64,000 nucleotides of DNA from Micromonospora_I sp040659735 (lineage in GTDB: Bacteria > Actinomycetota > Actinomycetes > Mycobacteriales > Micromonosporaceae), in assembly GCF_040659735.1 (NCBI RefSeq), contig NZ_JBFANZ010000024.1:1-64000 (forward strand). Direction: 5' to 3'. The position numbers and the translations under genes were made by a program. Of this stretch, positions 37,219 through 45,735 are shown piece after piece; the stretch's first letter is position 1, and every line of letters starts with the position of its first letter. The notes below the pieces were generated by a model. It made no database searches and was not told the origin of the DNA. It saw only the letters and a list, made by a program, of their open reading frames with translations.

Positions 37219-37616
37219 CGACCGGAGACAGCACCGCCGTCCGCAACACCCGGCAGCGCAGCGCGGTCAGTGCCCTCCTCGCCGACGTGGAGGGGTTCCA
37301 CAGCGCCCAGGAGTTGCACGCCATGCTGCGCGACCGGGGTGAGCGGGTCGGGCTCACCACCGTCTACCGCACGCTGCAGGGGCTGGCCGACTCCGGTGAG
37401 ATCGACGTGATGCGGCCACCGGGCGGTGAGCACCTCTACCGCCGGTGCAGCCAGGGCCACCACCATCACCTGGTCTGCCGCTCCTGCGGCCGGACGGTCG
37501 AGGTCGAGGGGCCGGCCGTGGAGAGCTGGGCGGAGCGGGTCGCGGCGCAGCACGGCTACGCCAACGTCAGCCACACCCTGGAAATCTTCGGCACCTGTCC
37601 TGACTGCGCCCGCTGA
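37215..37616 (+). CDS. zur: zinc uptake regulator, Fur family
   Basis: 133 residues. N-terminal winged helix (VSALLADVEGFHSAQELHAML) and C-terminal dimer domain with HHHHLVCRSCGRTVEVEG and the closing CPDC, which supply the structural and sensory zinc ligands. With zinc bound it represses uptake genes; the box at 34232 is the natural target. ATG overlaps the ArsR/SmtB stop. Confidence 0.93.
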   Translation: MTTGDSTAVRNTRQRSAVSALLADVEGFHSAQELHAMLRDRGERVGLTTVYRTLQGLADSGEIDVMRPPGGEHLYRRCSQGHHHHLVCRSCGRTVEVEGPAVESWAERVAAQHGYANVSHTLEIFGTCPDCAR

Positions 37617-37679
37617 CCGCGGCCCCGCTGATCTCCCCGGCGGCTTGACGCGGGCGCTCGATGCGGCACGCTGAGCGGC

Positions 37680-38291
37680 GTGAAGATTTACGCCGACCGT
37701 TTTCCGACCGCCGCCCGCCAACTCGTCACCGATCTACTCGTCGTCGCCTGGGTCTACGCCTGGGTCCGGGCCGCGATGTGGCTGCACGACCTGATCGAGA
37801 AGCTCGCCGTACCGGGTCAGAAGCTGGAGGGCGCCGGTGGCGGCCTCGCCGACAACCTCGCGGACGCCGGCGGCAAGGTGGGGCGGGTCCCGATCGTCGG
37901 CGACGACCTGACCGCGCCGTTCAACAAGGCGGCCGAGGCGGCACGGTCGATGGCCGAAGCGGGCCGCGATCAGCAGGCGCTGGTCGGCGATCTCGCGCTC
38001 GCGCTCGCCCTGGCGCTGCTGGTCTTCCCGCTCGGGGTGGTGCTCCTCGGCTGGCTGCCACTGCGGGTGCGCTGGATGCGGCGCGCGGCGACGGCAGCCG
38101 CGCTGCGCTCGGCGCCCGCCGGGCGGGACCTGCTCGCGCTGCGGGCCCTGGCGACCCGGCCGCTGCGCACGCTCACCCGGATCGACCCGGACGTGGCCGA
38201 GGCGTGGCGCCGGGGCGACGAATCCACGGTGGACGCGCTGGCGGAGCTGGAGCTGCGTGCCCTCGGCCTGCGGCCCACGTCCCGCGCGTGA
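37680..38291 (+). CDS. conserved two-helix membrane protein
   Basis: 203 residues. Helix near residues 15-37 (LVTDLLVVAWVYAWVRAAMW), a soluble loop of about 65 residues with ADNLADAGGKVGRVPIVGDD, then helix at about 100-122 (LALALALALLVFPLGVVLLG). The cytoplasmic C-terminus is Ala/Arg-rich. Homologues are common in Streptomyces and Micromonosporaceae, but no function is known to me. GTG at 37680. Confidence 0.8.
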   Translation: MKIYADRFPTAARQLVTDLLVVAWVYAWVRAAMWLHDLIEKLAVPGQKLEGAGGGLADNLADAGGKVGRVPIVGDDLTAPFNKAAEAARSMAEAGRDQQALVGDLALALALALLVFPLGVVLLGWLPLRVRWMRRAATAAALRSAPAGRDLLALRALATRPLRTLTRIDPDVAEAWRRGDESTVDALAELELRALGLRPTSRA

Positions 38292-38305
38292 CGCCATACG
38301 TCACG

Positions 38306-38375
38306 ATCGCGCCACTTCCGGGATGTCGTGCCTCCCCGCGCTCGTGGGGCCACTCGTTCCCGGAAGTAGCGCGAT
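38306..38375. repeat. long hairpin between convergent genes
   Basis: 18-base arms (38306-38323 with 38358-38375) pair with one mismatch, and the outer bases pair imperfectly. The arm sequence differs from the GTCGATCAAGGAC family. It lies between the ends of the membrane-protein gene (38291) and the acyl-CoA dehydrogenase (38393), so a two-way terminator is likely. Confidence 0.75.
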
Positions 38376-38392
38376 ACTGCTCGTGGCGGGAG

Positions 38393-40369
38393 CTAACCGG
38401 GCGGGATGCGGCGTCGCACGTCCGGCACGGATGACGGACCCGGCTCCCAGGCCGCCACCCACGCGGCGTCGGCGGCCGGAGCAACGATCCCGTCCTCGAC
38501 GGAGGCGTAGCGGCCGTCGAGGATCCGCTTCGCGGCAGCCACGTCCACGGAGTCCGTGTTCTCCCACAGGGCACGGAAGAGCGCGTCGACGCGCAGCCGC
38601 GCCTGGCGGCAGAAGAGGTCGGCGAGTTCGACGCCCTCGGGGCGGGTCTGACGCTCGGCATGCGCCCGCACGCAGACCGCCGAGATCGCGAAGACCTCCG
38701 CGCCGATGTCCACGATCCGCCCCAGGAAGCCCTGCTTGCGTTCCAGCTTCCCCTGCCAGCGCGACATCGCGTAGAACGTCGACCGGGCGAGCTTGCGCGA
38801 GGCGCGCTCGGCGTAGCGCAGGTGGGTGGCGAGCGGGCCGAACTCCGCGTACGCCGTGGGGCTCTGACCCCGGCCGACGGCGAGCGTCGGCAACCACTTG
38901 GCGTAGAACGCCCCGGCGCGGGCGCCCGCCCGCGCCTTGCGCCCCAGCCCCGCCTCCGGGTCGATGATGTCGCCGGCCACCGAGAGGTGGGCGTCGACGG
39001 CTTCCCGGGCGATGAGCAGGTGCATGATCTCGGTGGAGCCCTCGAAGATCCGGTTGATCCGCAGGTCGCGCAGGATCTGCTCGACGGCGGCGGGACGCTC
39101 ACCCCGCGCGGCGAGCGAGTCCGCGGTCTCGTAGCCGCGCCCGCCCCGGATCTGGATCAGCTCGTCGGCGATCCGCCACGCCATCTCGCTGGCGTAGAGC
39201 TTGACCAGCGCCGCCTCGATCCGGATGTCGTTGCGGTCGTCATCGGCGAGCAGGCAGCAGAGGTCGAGCATGGTTTCCATGCCGTACGTGGTCGCGGCGA
39301 TGAACGACAGCTTCGTCGCCACCGCCTCGTGCGCACCGACCGGTCGACCCCACTGGACCCGCTCAGCGGCCCACTCGCGCGCCACATTGAGGCACCACTT
39401 GCCCGCGCCGACACACATCGCGGGCAGCGACAGCCGACCGGTGTTGAGCGTGGTCAGCGCGATCTTCAGGCCGCGCCCCTCGCCGCCGATGACGTTCTCC
39501 CGCGGCACGAACACGTCGTGGAACCGGGTGACGCTGTTCTCCAGGCCACGCAGGCCGAGGAACGCGTTGCGGCGCTCGACGGTGATGCCGGGCGAATCCC
39601 CCTCGACCACGAAGGCGGTGATCCCGCCCCGCCGTCCATCGGTGGCCGGGACCCGGGCCATCACGACGAGCAGGGTGGCGACCGTGCCGTTGGTGGCCCA
39701 GAGCTTGACGCCGTTGAGCCGGTAGCCGGTGCCGTCCTCCGTCGGCTCGGCGATGGTCGCCAGCCGGGCCGGATCGGAGCCGACATCGGGCTCGGTGAGC
39801 AGGAACGCCGACACCTCTCCGGCGGCGAGCCGGGGCAGGAACGTCTGCTTCTGCTCGTCGGTGCCGAACATCTTCAGCGGCTGCGGCACCCCGATCGACT
39901 GGTGCGCGGAGAGCAGGGCGCCGATCGCCGGGCTGACCGAGCCGGCGAGCATCAGCGCGCGGCAGTAGTGCAGATTGGAGAGGCCGAGGCCGCCGTACTT
40001 CTCATCGATCTTCATCCCGAACGCGCCGAGCCGGCCCAGCCCCTGGAAGACCTCGTCGGGGATCCGCGCGTCCCGCTCGATCGCCGCGCCGTCCACACCG
40101 GACCGGACGTACTCCTCGAGCGTGCGAAGGAACGGGTCGGCCTTGACGGTCGCCGCCGGGTCGGGGGTCGGCCAGGGGTTGATCAGGTCGAGCCGGAGGC
40201 GGCCGAGGAAGAGTTCCTTGCCGAAGCTCGGCTTGCCCCATTCGGACTCGCGCGCGGCCTCGGCGACCTGCCGCGACTCCTGCTCGGAGACCTGCCCGGC
40301 CTCGGCGGGGAGCAGCCCGGCTCCGTCGGAGCCGGGCTCGGCCGGCCGGCTGTTCTGCGTCGTGGTCAC
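38393..40369 (-). CDS. acyl-CoA dehydrogenase family protein (long form)
   Basis: 658 residues; about 250 longer than classic enzymes, with an extra C-terminal region (about 460-658) and a polar N-terminus. The FAD/substrate motifs AFLLTEPDVGSDPARL and YRLNGVKLWATNG, and the flavin-domain IRGGRGYETADS, are intact. Long acyl-CoA dehydrogenases of this type resemble FadE10 of mycobacteria. It likely oxidises fatty acyl or sterol side-chain CoA esters; the substrate is not known. GTG at 40367-40369 with AGGGGGT upstream. Confidence 0.9.
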   Translation of the reverse strand: MTTTQNSRPAEPGSDGAGLLPAEAGQVSEQESRQVAEAARESEWGKPSFGKELFLGRLRLDLINPWPTPDPAATVKADPFLRTLEEYVRSGVDGAAIERDARIPDEVFQGLGRLGAFGMKIDEKYGGLGLSNLHYCRALMLAGSVSPAIGALLSAHQSIGVPQPLKMFGTDEQKQTFLPRLAAGEVSAFLLTEPDVGSDPARLATIAEPTEDGTGYRLNGVKLWATNGTVATLLVVMARVPATDGRRGGITAFVVEGDSPGITVERRNAFLGLRGLENSVTRFHDVFVPRENVIGGEGRGLKIALTTLNTGRLSLPAMCVGAGKWCLNVAREWAAERVQWGRPVGAHEAVATKLSFIAATTYGMETMLDLCCLLADDDRNDIRIEAALVKLYASEMAWRIADELIQIRGGRGYETADSLAARGERPAAVEQILRDLRINRIFEGSTEIMHLLIAREAVDAHLSVAGDIIDPEAGLGRKARAGARAGAFYAKWLPTLAVGRGQSPTAYAEFGPLATHLRYAERASRKLARSTFYAMSRWQGKLERKQGFLGRIVDIGAEVFAISAVCVRAHAERQTRPEGVELADLFCRQARLRVDALFRALWENTDSVDVAAAKRILDGRYASVEDGIVAPAADAAWVAAWEPGPSSVPDVRRRIPPG

Positions 40370-40490
40370 GGCTACCCCCTAGAGGTGGGTACGGCTACGC
40401 GAACGCTGTCTGCGGACAACGCTACTACCGGGTACTACCGAGGGGTAGGGTCATCGATGCCTACCGTTCGCGGTTCCCGCCGTCGGCGCG
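40370..40490. other. intergenic gap, promoter of acyl-CoA dehydrogenase
   Basis: 121 bases. ACTACCG repeats twice around 40424-40440. No clear promoter hexamers or hairpin. Confidence 0.3.
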
Positions 40491-40997
40491 TCAGCGAGGC
40501 GGCGGATTCACTTCCTCCCGCTCGTTCTCCTCGTCCCCGTCGTCCTCGTCGGTCATCCGCGTGGCGAACGGGAGGATGACCCAGAAGACCAGGAACCAGA
40601 CGCCGGTCGCGGCGGTGAGGACGAACGCGACCGTCCGGGGCAGGATGAAGTCGGTGATCAGCAGCACCGAGCTGACCATCGCGATGAGCATGAACGCGAG
40701 TCCACCGGTGGCCATGCGGTGCGCGAAGCGGACCAGCTGCGGTTTGCGCCCCAGTCGGAAGAGCGCCCGGTGGAACGCCACCGGCGAGATGATCATCGCG
40801 GTGGCGGCCGCCGCGGCGAGCAGCGCCACGACGTAGACGTCCTTCTGGAACGGGGTCACGTCCGGGAAGCCGTTGCTGAACGGCAGGGTCAGCAGAAACG
40901 CGAAGAGAATCTGCACGCCGGTCTGCGCCACCCGCAACTCCTGGAGCAGATCCGCGAAGTTCCGACGCCAACGCTCCTTCTCGGTCTCCCTGCTCAT
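40491..40997 (-). CDS. DUF6328-like membrane protein
   Basis: 168 residues, four hydrophobic segments, acidic C-terminus (DEDDGDEENEREEVN). The opening LRVAQTGVQILFAFLLTLPF is the hallmark of a small actinobacterial membrane family of unknown function (DUF6328). ATG at 40995-40997 with GGGAGGAG upstream; an upstream in-frame ATG lacks a site. Confidence 0.82.
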   Translation of the reverse strand: MSRETEKERWRRNFADLLQELRVAQTGVQILFAFLLTLPFSNGFPDVTPFQKDVYVVALLAAAAATAMIISPVAFHRALFRLGRKPQLVRFAHRMATGGLAFMLIAMVSSVLLITDFILPRTVAFVLTAATGVWFLVFWVILPFATRMTDEDDGDEENEREEVNPPPR

Positions 40998-41069
40998 TGA
41001 CGCTCCTCCCGTTGCGCACACCGGATACGCGCGCCGGATTGCCCGATCGCCGCCGCGATCAAACTGGGC

Positions 41070-41819
41070 TCAGGCGCCGCGCCGGATCCGTCCCGAATAG
41101 CGCGCCTCCAGGGCGTGGTTGTGCGCGTCGCCGTCCGGGATGTTCGCCGACAGATAGACCGGCGGCGTCTCGCCCGCCTCGACGAGCCGGCGCACCACCT
41201 CCACGACGATCTGCTGCGCCAGCAACGCCGCCGTGATCGACGAGACCGCGCCGACCGCCCCGCCACCGGGCAGCGGCACGGTGGCGTCGCCGTAGGGGGC
41301 GCCGTTGTCCAGAACGACGTCGGCCAACTCGGCGAGCTTGCGCCCGGAGGGATGCCGCGACGCCACCTGCGCCGAGTGCGCCCGCGACGTGACCACGATC
41401 AGCGGGTGCCCCCGCTCCTTGACCAGCAGGCCCAGTTCGACCACCGCGCCGTTCACCCCGGAGTTGGAGGCCATCACGAAAACATCCTGCTGCTGCACCG
41501 GCGCGAGTTCGTAGAGCCGGTGCGCGACCGCCGGATCCCGTTCGAGCATCGGGCCGAGGACCGTGGGCGGGTCGCCGCCGTAGAGCACCACGTCGCGCAG
41601 CGCGAGCTTGTTCGTCGGCACGAGGCCGCCGGCCCGACCCGCGATCTCCATCGCGAAGGCCTCCGAATGCCCGGTGCCGAAGGCGTGCACCACGCCGTCC
41701 GCGCGCAGCGCCGCCGTTATCAACTCCGCCGCGCGCCGCACCTCCTCGCGCTGACTCTCCGCCACCCGGTGGACCGTCTCGGTGACCACCGCGAGATAGC
41801 CGTCCGCGCTGAGCGTCAT
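41070..41819 (-). CDS. SIS-domain sugar phosphate isomerase
   Basis: 249 residues. The SIS fold has the phosphate-binding loop HAFGTGHSEAFAMEIAGR and SNSGVNGAVVELGLLVKERG, and resembles the UPF0309 or MurQ-like group of N-acetylmuramic or aminosugar phosphate enzymes. ATG at 41817-41819 with GGAGGACGG directly upstream. Cytoplasmic. Substrate unknown; a role in aminosugar recycling is plausible. Confidence 0.85.
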   Translation of the reverse strand: MTLSADGYLAVVTETVHRVAESQREEVRRAAELITAALRADGVVHAFGTGHSEAFAMEIAGRAGGLVPTNKLALRDVVLYGGDPPTVLGPMLERDPAVAHRLYELAPVQQQDVFVMASNSGVNGAVVELGLLVKERGHPLIVVTSRAHSAQVASRHPSGRKLAELADVVLDNGAPYGDATVPLPGGGAVGAVSSITAALLAQQIVVEVVRRLVEAGETPPVYLSANIPDGDAHNHALEARYSGRIRRGA

Positions 41820-41831
41820 CCGTCCTCCGTT

Positions 41832-41888
41832 TCCCCGGCCGCCGTCTCCCCGGCCGCCGTCGGCCCGGCCGCCGTCGGCCCGGCGGCA
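41832..41888. repeat. 15-bp tandem repeats upstream of the SIS gene
   Basis: Three full 15-base units (41832-41846, 41847-41861, 41862-41876) and a partial fourth, of the type KSCCCGGCCGCCGTC. They fill most of the 91-base gap between the SIS start and the acetyltransferase stop. It is probably slippage-derived. Confidence 0.75.
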
Positions 41889-41910
41889 GGGTCCGGTCCG
41901 CTCTTCATCG

Positions 41911-42705
41911 TCAGCGGTTACCGATCAACCATTCGACCGCGAAGTCGACCGCCCCGCGTTGCCGCATCAGCCGGCACTCCGCGCTGCCCACCCGGCCGCG
42001 GCGCACGACGCCCGTCGCGTCCAGGTCCTCACCGAGCAGGTCGAAGTCGCTCTCATCCAGCACCACGTCCTCCCACCACGCCCACTCCCGACCGCCGTCG
42101 GCCGTGCGCACCGCCGCGCCGACCCGCTCGCGCGGAGGCTCCGGTCGGCGATATTCGGCCAGGTGCAGCGAGGTGTTCGAATCGTGCCCGACGCCGAGCA
42201 GAAGCACGTCCCCGTCGAGGTCGTAGAGGCGCGCGAGGGGCGACTCGTCGCCGAGCATGCCGGCACGGGCGTGCCCGGCGACAATCTCCTCGGCACGCGG
42301 TCCGACCGCGGCGAACGACACCTGCGGATGATCGCTGCGGCACGCCCCCGGCCAGGTCCGCACCGCCTCCGCGATCACTCCCATCCAGCGGCTCGGCGTC
42401 GCCGCCGGATCGAAGCCCGGCATCTCGTCGCGGATCACCGGCCACCACTCGTGCGGCACGGGCGGGTTTCGCCAGGTGGCCGGATCGGTGTTGTCCGGCG
42501 TGTGCGTCGGCACCACCAGCGTGCCGTCGGGCCCGAGCGCGTCACGCAGGGCGAGCACCACCGCGTGCGGACCACCACAGACCCAACCCAACGGGCGCAG
42601 CGACGAGTGGACCAGCAGGACCGACCCGGGGCGTACCCCCAGTTCCCGCAGTTCGGCGGCGAGCGAGGTCCGGGTACGCGGCCGGGGAGTGCTCGGCACG
42701 GTCAT
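41911..42705 (-). CDS. AAC(3)-family N-acetyltransferase
   Basis: 264 residues. It has the aminoglycoside 3-N-acetyltransferase fold (Antibiotic_NAT): VLLVHSSLRPLGWVCGG, LVVPTHTPDNTDPATW and LLLGVGHDSNTSLHLAEYR. These enzymes transfer acetyl from acetyl-CoA to an amine; some give aminoglycoside resistance, others act on unrelated amines such as hydrazides. ATG at 42703-42705 overlaps the stop of the alpha/beta hydrolase (ATGA). The resistance role is unproven. Confidence 0.88.
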   Translation of the reverse strand: MTVPSTPRPRTRTSLAAELRELGVRPGSVLLVHSSLRPLGWVCGGPHAVVLALRDALGPDGTLVVPTHTPDNTDPATWRNPPVPHEWWPVIRDEMPGFDPAATPSRWMGVIAEAVRTWPGACRSDHPQVSFAAVGPRAEEIVAGHARAGMLGDESPLARLYDLDGDVLLLGVGHDSNTSLHLAEYRRPEPPRERVGAAVRTADGGREWAWWEDVVLDESDFDLLGEDLDATGVVRRGRVGSAECRLMRQRGAVDFAVEWLIGNR

Positions 42706-43532
42706 GCCGGCGCCCGGCGGGCACGGGCCAGGATCGCGTCGACGAGCGGCGCGGGCGACTCGTCGGGAACCCAGTGCGTCACCCCGGCGAGCCGCACGAA
42801 CCGGTAGTCGGCGCGGACGTGCTCGGCACACGCCAGCGCGGCCGTCTCCCCGATCGCCAGATCGCCGTCGCTCCACACGTACGTCGTCGGCACCGCCACC
42901 GGCCCGAGCCCTTCCAGGTCACGGTGGGAGAGCGCGCGGTACCAGTTCAGCGCCGCGGTGAGCGCGCCCGGTGCGCGCATCGGCCCGACGTACGTGTCGA
43001 CGCGCTCCTCCCCCACGCCGCTCAGCAGTTGACGCAGCCCGGCGCCGTCGTGGTCCAGCAGCACCCGTTCGGCCTTGCCCGACTGCTGGAACAACCCGAT
43101 GTACGCCGAACGCCGCCGCTGCCCCGCATCGGTCGCCAAGGCGTGCGCCATCGCCGCGGGGTGCGGCACGGAGACGGCGGTCAGCGTGCGCACACGCTGC
43201 GGATGACGGGCCGCGAGTTGCCAGCCCACGACAGCGCCCCAGTCGTGCCCCACGATGTGCGCCGCGTCGATCCCCAGCGCGTCGAGCAGAGCCACCGCGT
43301 CCGCGACACACTCCGCCATCCGGTAGTCCGCCACCTCCGTCGGCCGGGCGCCCGGCGAGTAGCCGCGCTGGTCCACTGCGTACGTACGCAGTCCCGCGGC
43401 GTGCAGCGCCGGGATGACCTCCGCCCACTCTCCGCTGTGCTGCGGAAACCCGTGCAGCAGCAGGACCGGTTCGCCGTCGTCCGGACCGCCCGCGCGGACA
43501 TCGAAGGTCAACCCTCGCGCGGTGATCAGCAT
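42702..43532 (-). CDS. alpha/beta hydrolase, epoxide-hydrolase-like
   Basis: 276 residues. Oxyanion motif HGFP, nucleophile elbow GHDWGAVVGWQ (nucleophile Asp) and the terminal His in GVTHWVPDESPAPL are all present, which suggests an epoxide hydrolase or haloalkane dehalogenase-like enzyme. ATG at 43530-43532. It forms a tight two-gene unit with the AAC(3) gene. Confidence 0.88.
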   Translation of the reverse strand: MLITARGLTFDVRAGGPDDGEPVLLLHGFPQHSGEWAEVIPALHAAGLRTYAVDQRGYSPGARPTEVADYRMAECVADAVALLDALGIDAAHIVGHDWGAVVGWQLAARHPQRVRTLTAVSVPHPAAMAHALATDAGQRRRSAYIGLFQQSGKAERVLLDHDGAGLRQLLSGVGEERVDTYVGPMRAPGALTAALNWYRALSHRDLEGLGPVAVPTTYVWSDGDLAIGETAALACAEHVRADYRFVRLAGVTHWVPDESPAPLVDAILARARRAPA

Positions 43533-43558
43533 GGCCCGGAGCGTACCCGGCCCACCGG

Positions 43559-44332
43559 TCACTCGTACTGCTGCTTCGGCGGCTCGATCTCCCGCCACGT
43601 CTCCACCTTCAGGTAGGGAATGCCCTCGCCGTTGACCGGGTCGGTGCCGGTGCGGTCGGTGTAAGCGCCGATCACCTCGACCCAGGTGTCCGGGGCGAGG
43701 CCGCCCGGCGCGTTGCCGTCCAGCCCCACCTTGATGGGGCGCCCGTCGGCGGCGCAGCACGAGAGGATGATCCGCGCCAACATCGGCTGCCCGTCCGGCC
43801 CGGTGGCCACGAAGCCGGTGAGCTGGACCCGGCGCTGCCCGAGCGAGGCGCCCTTGTCGAAGATCGCCCGGGACGCGTAGTCCAGGACGCTGACCTTCGC
43901 CGGATCACCGTCGGGAAGCGGCGGATAGTCGGAGACCTGCTGGCTGGAGAGGGCGGTGCCGGCCTGACCGGCCGCGTACGACCCGAGCGCCGGTGGAGCG
44001 ACCAGCAGCAGGCCGAGCACCGGCAGGATCAGCAGCCAACCCACCCGCGGCTCGTGGTGTCCGCGACCGCCGTGGTCGTGCCCGTGGTCATCCCCGGCGC
44101 TCCCGGGGTCGACCGGACCGTCACCGGCCGTCCCGCCCGACGCGGGTGCCGGCCGGCGGCGGAGATCGTAGAAGAGCGTCATCACCGCGGCGGCGACCAG
44201 CAGCAGACCCGCGATGATCAGGAACGGGCGCAGCCCCTCCTTGACGTAGCGCAGGTACATGTCGGTGACGCTCGCCTTGACCACGGCGCCGCCGAGCAGC
44301 AGCAGCACGACGCCCTGAGCCTGCCGGTTCAC
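43559..44332 (-). CDS. TIGR03943-family membrane protein (YcgQ-like)
   Basis: 257 residues. Two N-terminal membrane segments, a His-rich loop (DDHGHDHGGRGHHEPR) and a third segment precede an external domain with RIILSCCAADGRPIKVGLDG. The domain is the TIGR03943 family. GTG at 44330-44332 overlaps the upstream permease. The pair is widespread in actinobacteria and Bacillus (YcgQ/YcgR) and may handle a metal; the His loop fits this but is not proof. Confidence 0.85.
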   Translation of the reverse strand: MNRQAQGVVLLLLGGAVVKASVTDMYLRYVKEGLRPFLIIAGLLLVAAAVMTLFYDLRRRPAPASGGTAGDGPVDPGSAGDDHGHDHGGRGHHEPRVGWLLILPVLGLLLVAPPALGSYAAGQAGTALSSQQVSDYPPLPDGDPAKVSVLDYASRAIFDKGASLGQRRVQLTGFVATGPDGQPMLARIILSCCAADGRPIKVGLDGNAPGGLAPDTWVEVIGAYTDRTGTDPVNGEGIPYLKVETWREIEPPKQQYE

Positions 44333-45417
44333 AGCAGCACCCCTCCCACCGCGACGGCGACCAGCACCGCGATCGCGAACGTCGCCGGCGCGAACCGCAG
44401 CGCGAACCGACGGCCGAACGTGCCGGCCTGCATCGAGATCAGTTTCAGGTCGACCATCGGCCCGACCACCAGGAAGACCAGCCGCGAGGTGAGCGAGAAC
44501 TGGGAGAGCGACGCGGCGACGAACGCGTCGGCCTCGGAGCAGATGGAGAGCAGCACGGCGAGCACCGCGAGGGCGATCACCGACAGCACCGGGTTGTCGG
44601 CGAGCCGCTGCAACCACACCTCGGGAACGAGGACGTTGATGGCGGCCGCCGCCATCGCGCCGATCACGAGGAAGCCGCCCGCGTGCATGACGTCGTGCCG
44701 TACCGCCGCCCAGAATGCCCGGCCCCGAGACAGGTCGTCGAGGTCGGGCCGGTGCGGCAGTCTGATCCACTCGGCGCGGCCGAGCCGCAGCCACAGCCAG
44801 CCCATCACCATCGCGACGATCAGGCTCGCGACCCCGCGACCAACCACCATCTCGGGGTTGTCGGGAAAGGCGACCGCGGTCGCCGTCAGCACGATCGGGT
44901 TGATCGCCGGCGCGGCCAGCAGGAACGCCAGCGCGGCGGCGGGGGTGACCCCGCGGCGGATCAGCGATCCGGCGATCGGCACGGACCCGCATTCGCAGCC
45001 GGGCAGCACCACCCCGGCGCAGCTGGCGACCGGCACGGCGAGGGCGGGGTGCTTCGGCAGCGCCTTCGCCCAGAACGACCGGGGCACGAAGACCGCGATG
45101 ACGGCCGAGAGCACCACCCCGAAGACGAGGAACGGCATCGCCTGCACCATCACCGACACGAAGACGGTGGTCCAGGTCTGCAGGCGCGGGTCGGAGATCA
45201 GGCTCGCCACCTGCGCACGGAAGACGACCAGCAGGATCAGCAGGACGGCGAGGACCTCGACCGATCCGACGCGGTCGCCGAAGAGCCGTCGACGCGGCGG
45301 CTCCGGGTCATCGGGGGGCGCCGCGACCGGCACCGCGGGGTCGGCGGGCGGGATCGTCCATTCGATCTCGTCGCCCGCGACGCCGGGCCGGGTGGCCGTG
45401 GGGTCGGCGGAGGTCAC
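44329..45417 (-). CDS. predicted permease, ArsP_1/YcgR family
   Basis: 362 residues, eight to ten membrane segments. The family motif LPGCECGSVPIAGSLIRRG is complete (two Cys). It starts after a proline-rich N-terminus. GTG at 45415-45417 chosen; the open frame continues 15 codons upstream. It works with the TIGR03943 product encoded next. The cargo is not known; no Zur box is visible upstream. Confidence 0.87.
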   Translation of the reverse strand: MTSADPTATRPGVAGDEIEWTIPPADPAVPVAAPPDDPEPPRRRLFGDRVGSVEVLAVLLILLVVFRAQVASLISDPRLQTWTTVFVSVMVQAMPFLVFGVVLSAVIAVFVPRSFWAKALPKHPALAVPVASCAGVVLPGCECGSVPIAGSLIRRGVTPAAALAFLLAAPAINPIVLTATAVAFPDNPEMVVGRGVASLIVAMVMGWLWLRLGRAEWIRLPHRPDLDDLSRGRAFWAAVRHDVMHAGGFLVIGAMAAAAINVLVPEVWLQRLADNPVLSVIALAVLAVLLSICSEADAFVAASLSQFSLTSRLVFLVVGPMVDLKLISMQAGTFGRRFALRFAPATFAIAVLVAVAVGGVLL

Positions 45418-45513
45418 AACAGCTTGTCCCCTTGGCTCGACGGACTCGGGCGGGCAGACCACCTTAACCCGGACACCGCGGCCAAGCGGCGCACCGCGCG
45501 GTTTACCAGGCTG

Positions 45514-45541
45514 TTCGCGTCCGCGCCCCGGGTGCTAGCGT
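45514..45541 (+). promoter_or_regulatory. candidate promoter of the TPP-controlled operon
   Basis: TTCGCG (45514-45519) and TAGCGT (45536-45541) with 16 bases between; TGC before the -10 resembles an extended -10. It lies about 20 bases upstream of the riboswitch. Confidence 0.35.
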
Positions 45542-45555
45542 CAGCGAGACAACTT

Positions 45556-45648
<93 letters not shown>

Positions 45649-45663
45649 TCGATTCTCCAGCCG

Positions 45664-45693
45664 CGCCATGACCGAGGCATCACGGTCATGGCG
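45664..45693 (+). terminator. hairpin in the riboswitch expression platform
   Basis: An 11-bp perfect stem (45664-45674 with 45683-45693) with an 8-base loop, 16 bases after the aptamer and 43 before the ykoE start. It may act as a transcription attenuator switched by TPP. There is no T-tract, so it could instead mask translation signals. Confidence 0.5.
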
Positions 45694-45735
45694 TGCGTCT
45701 TCTCCTGGTTCGATAGAGGACTGGGAGCCAACATA

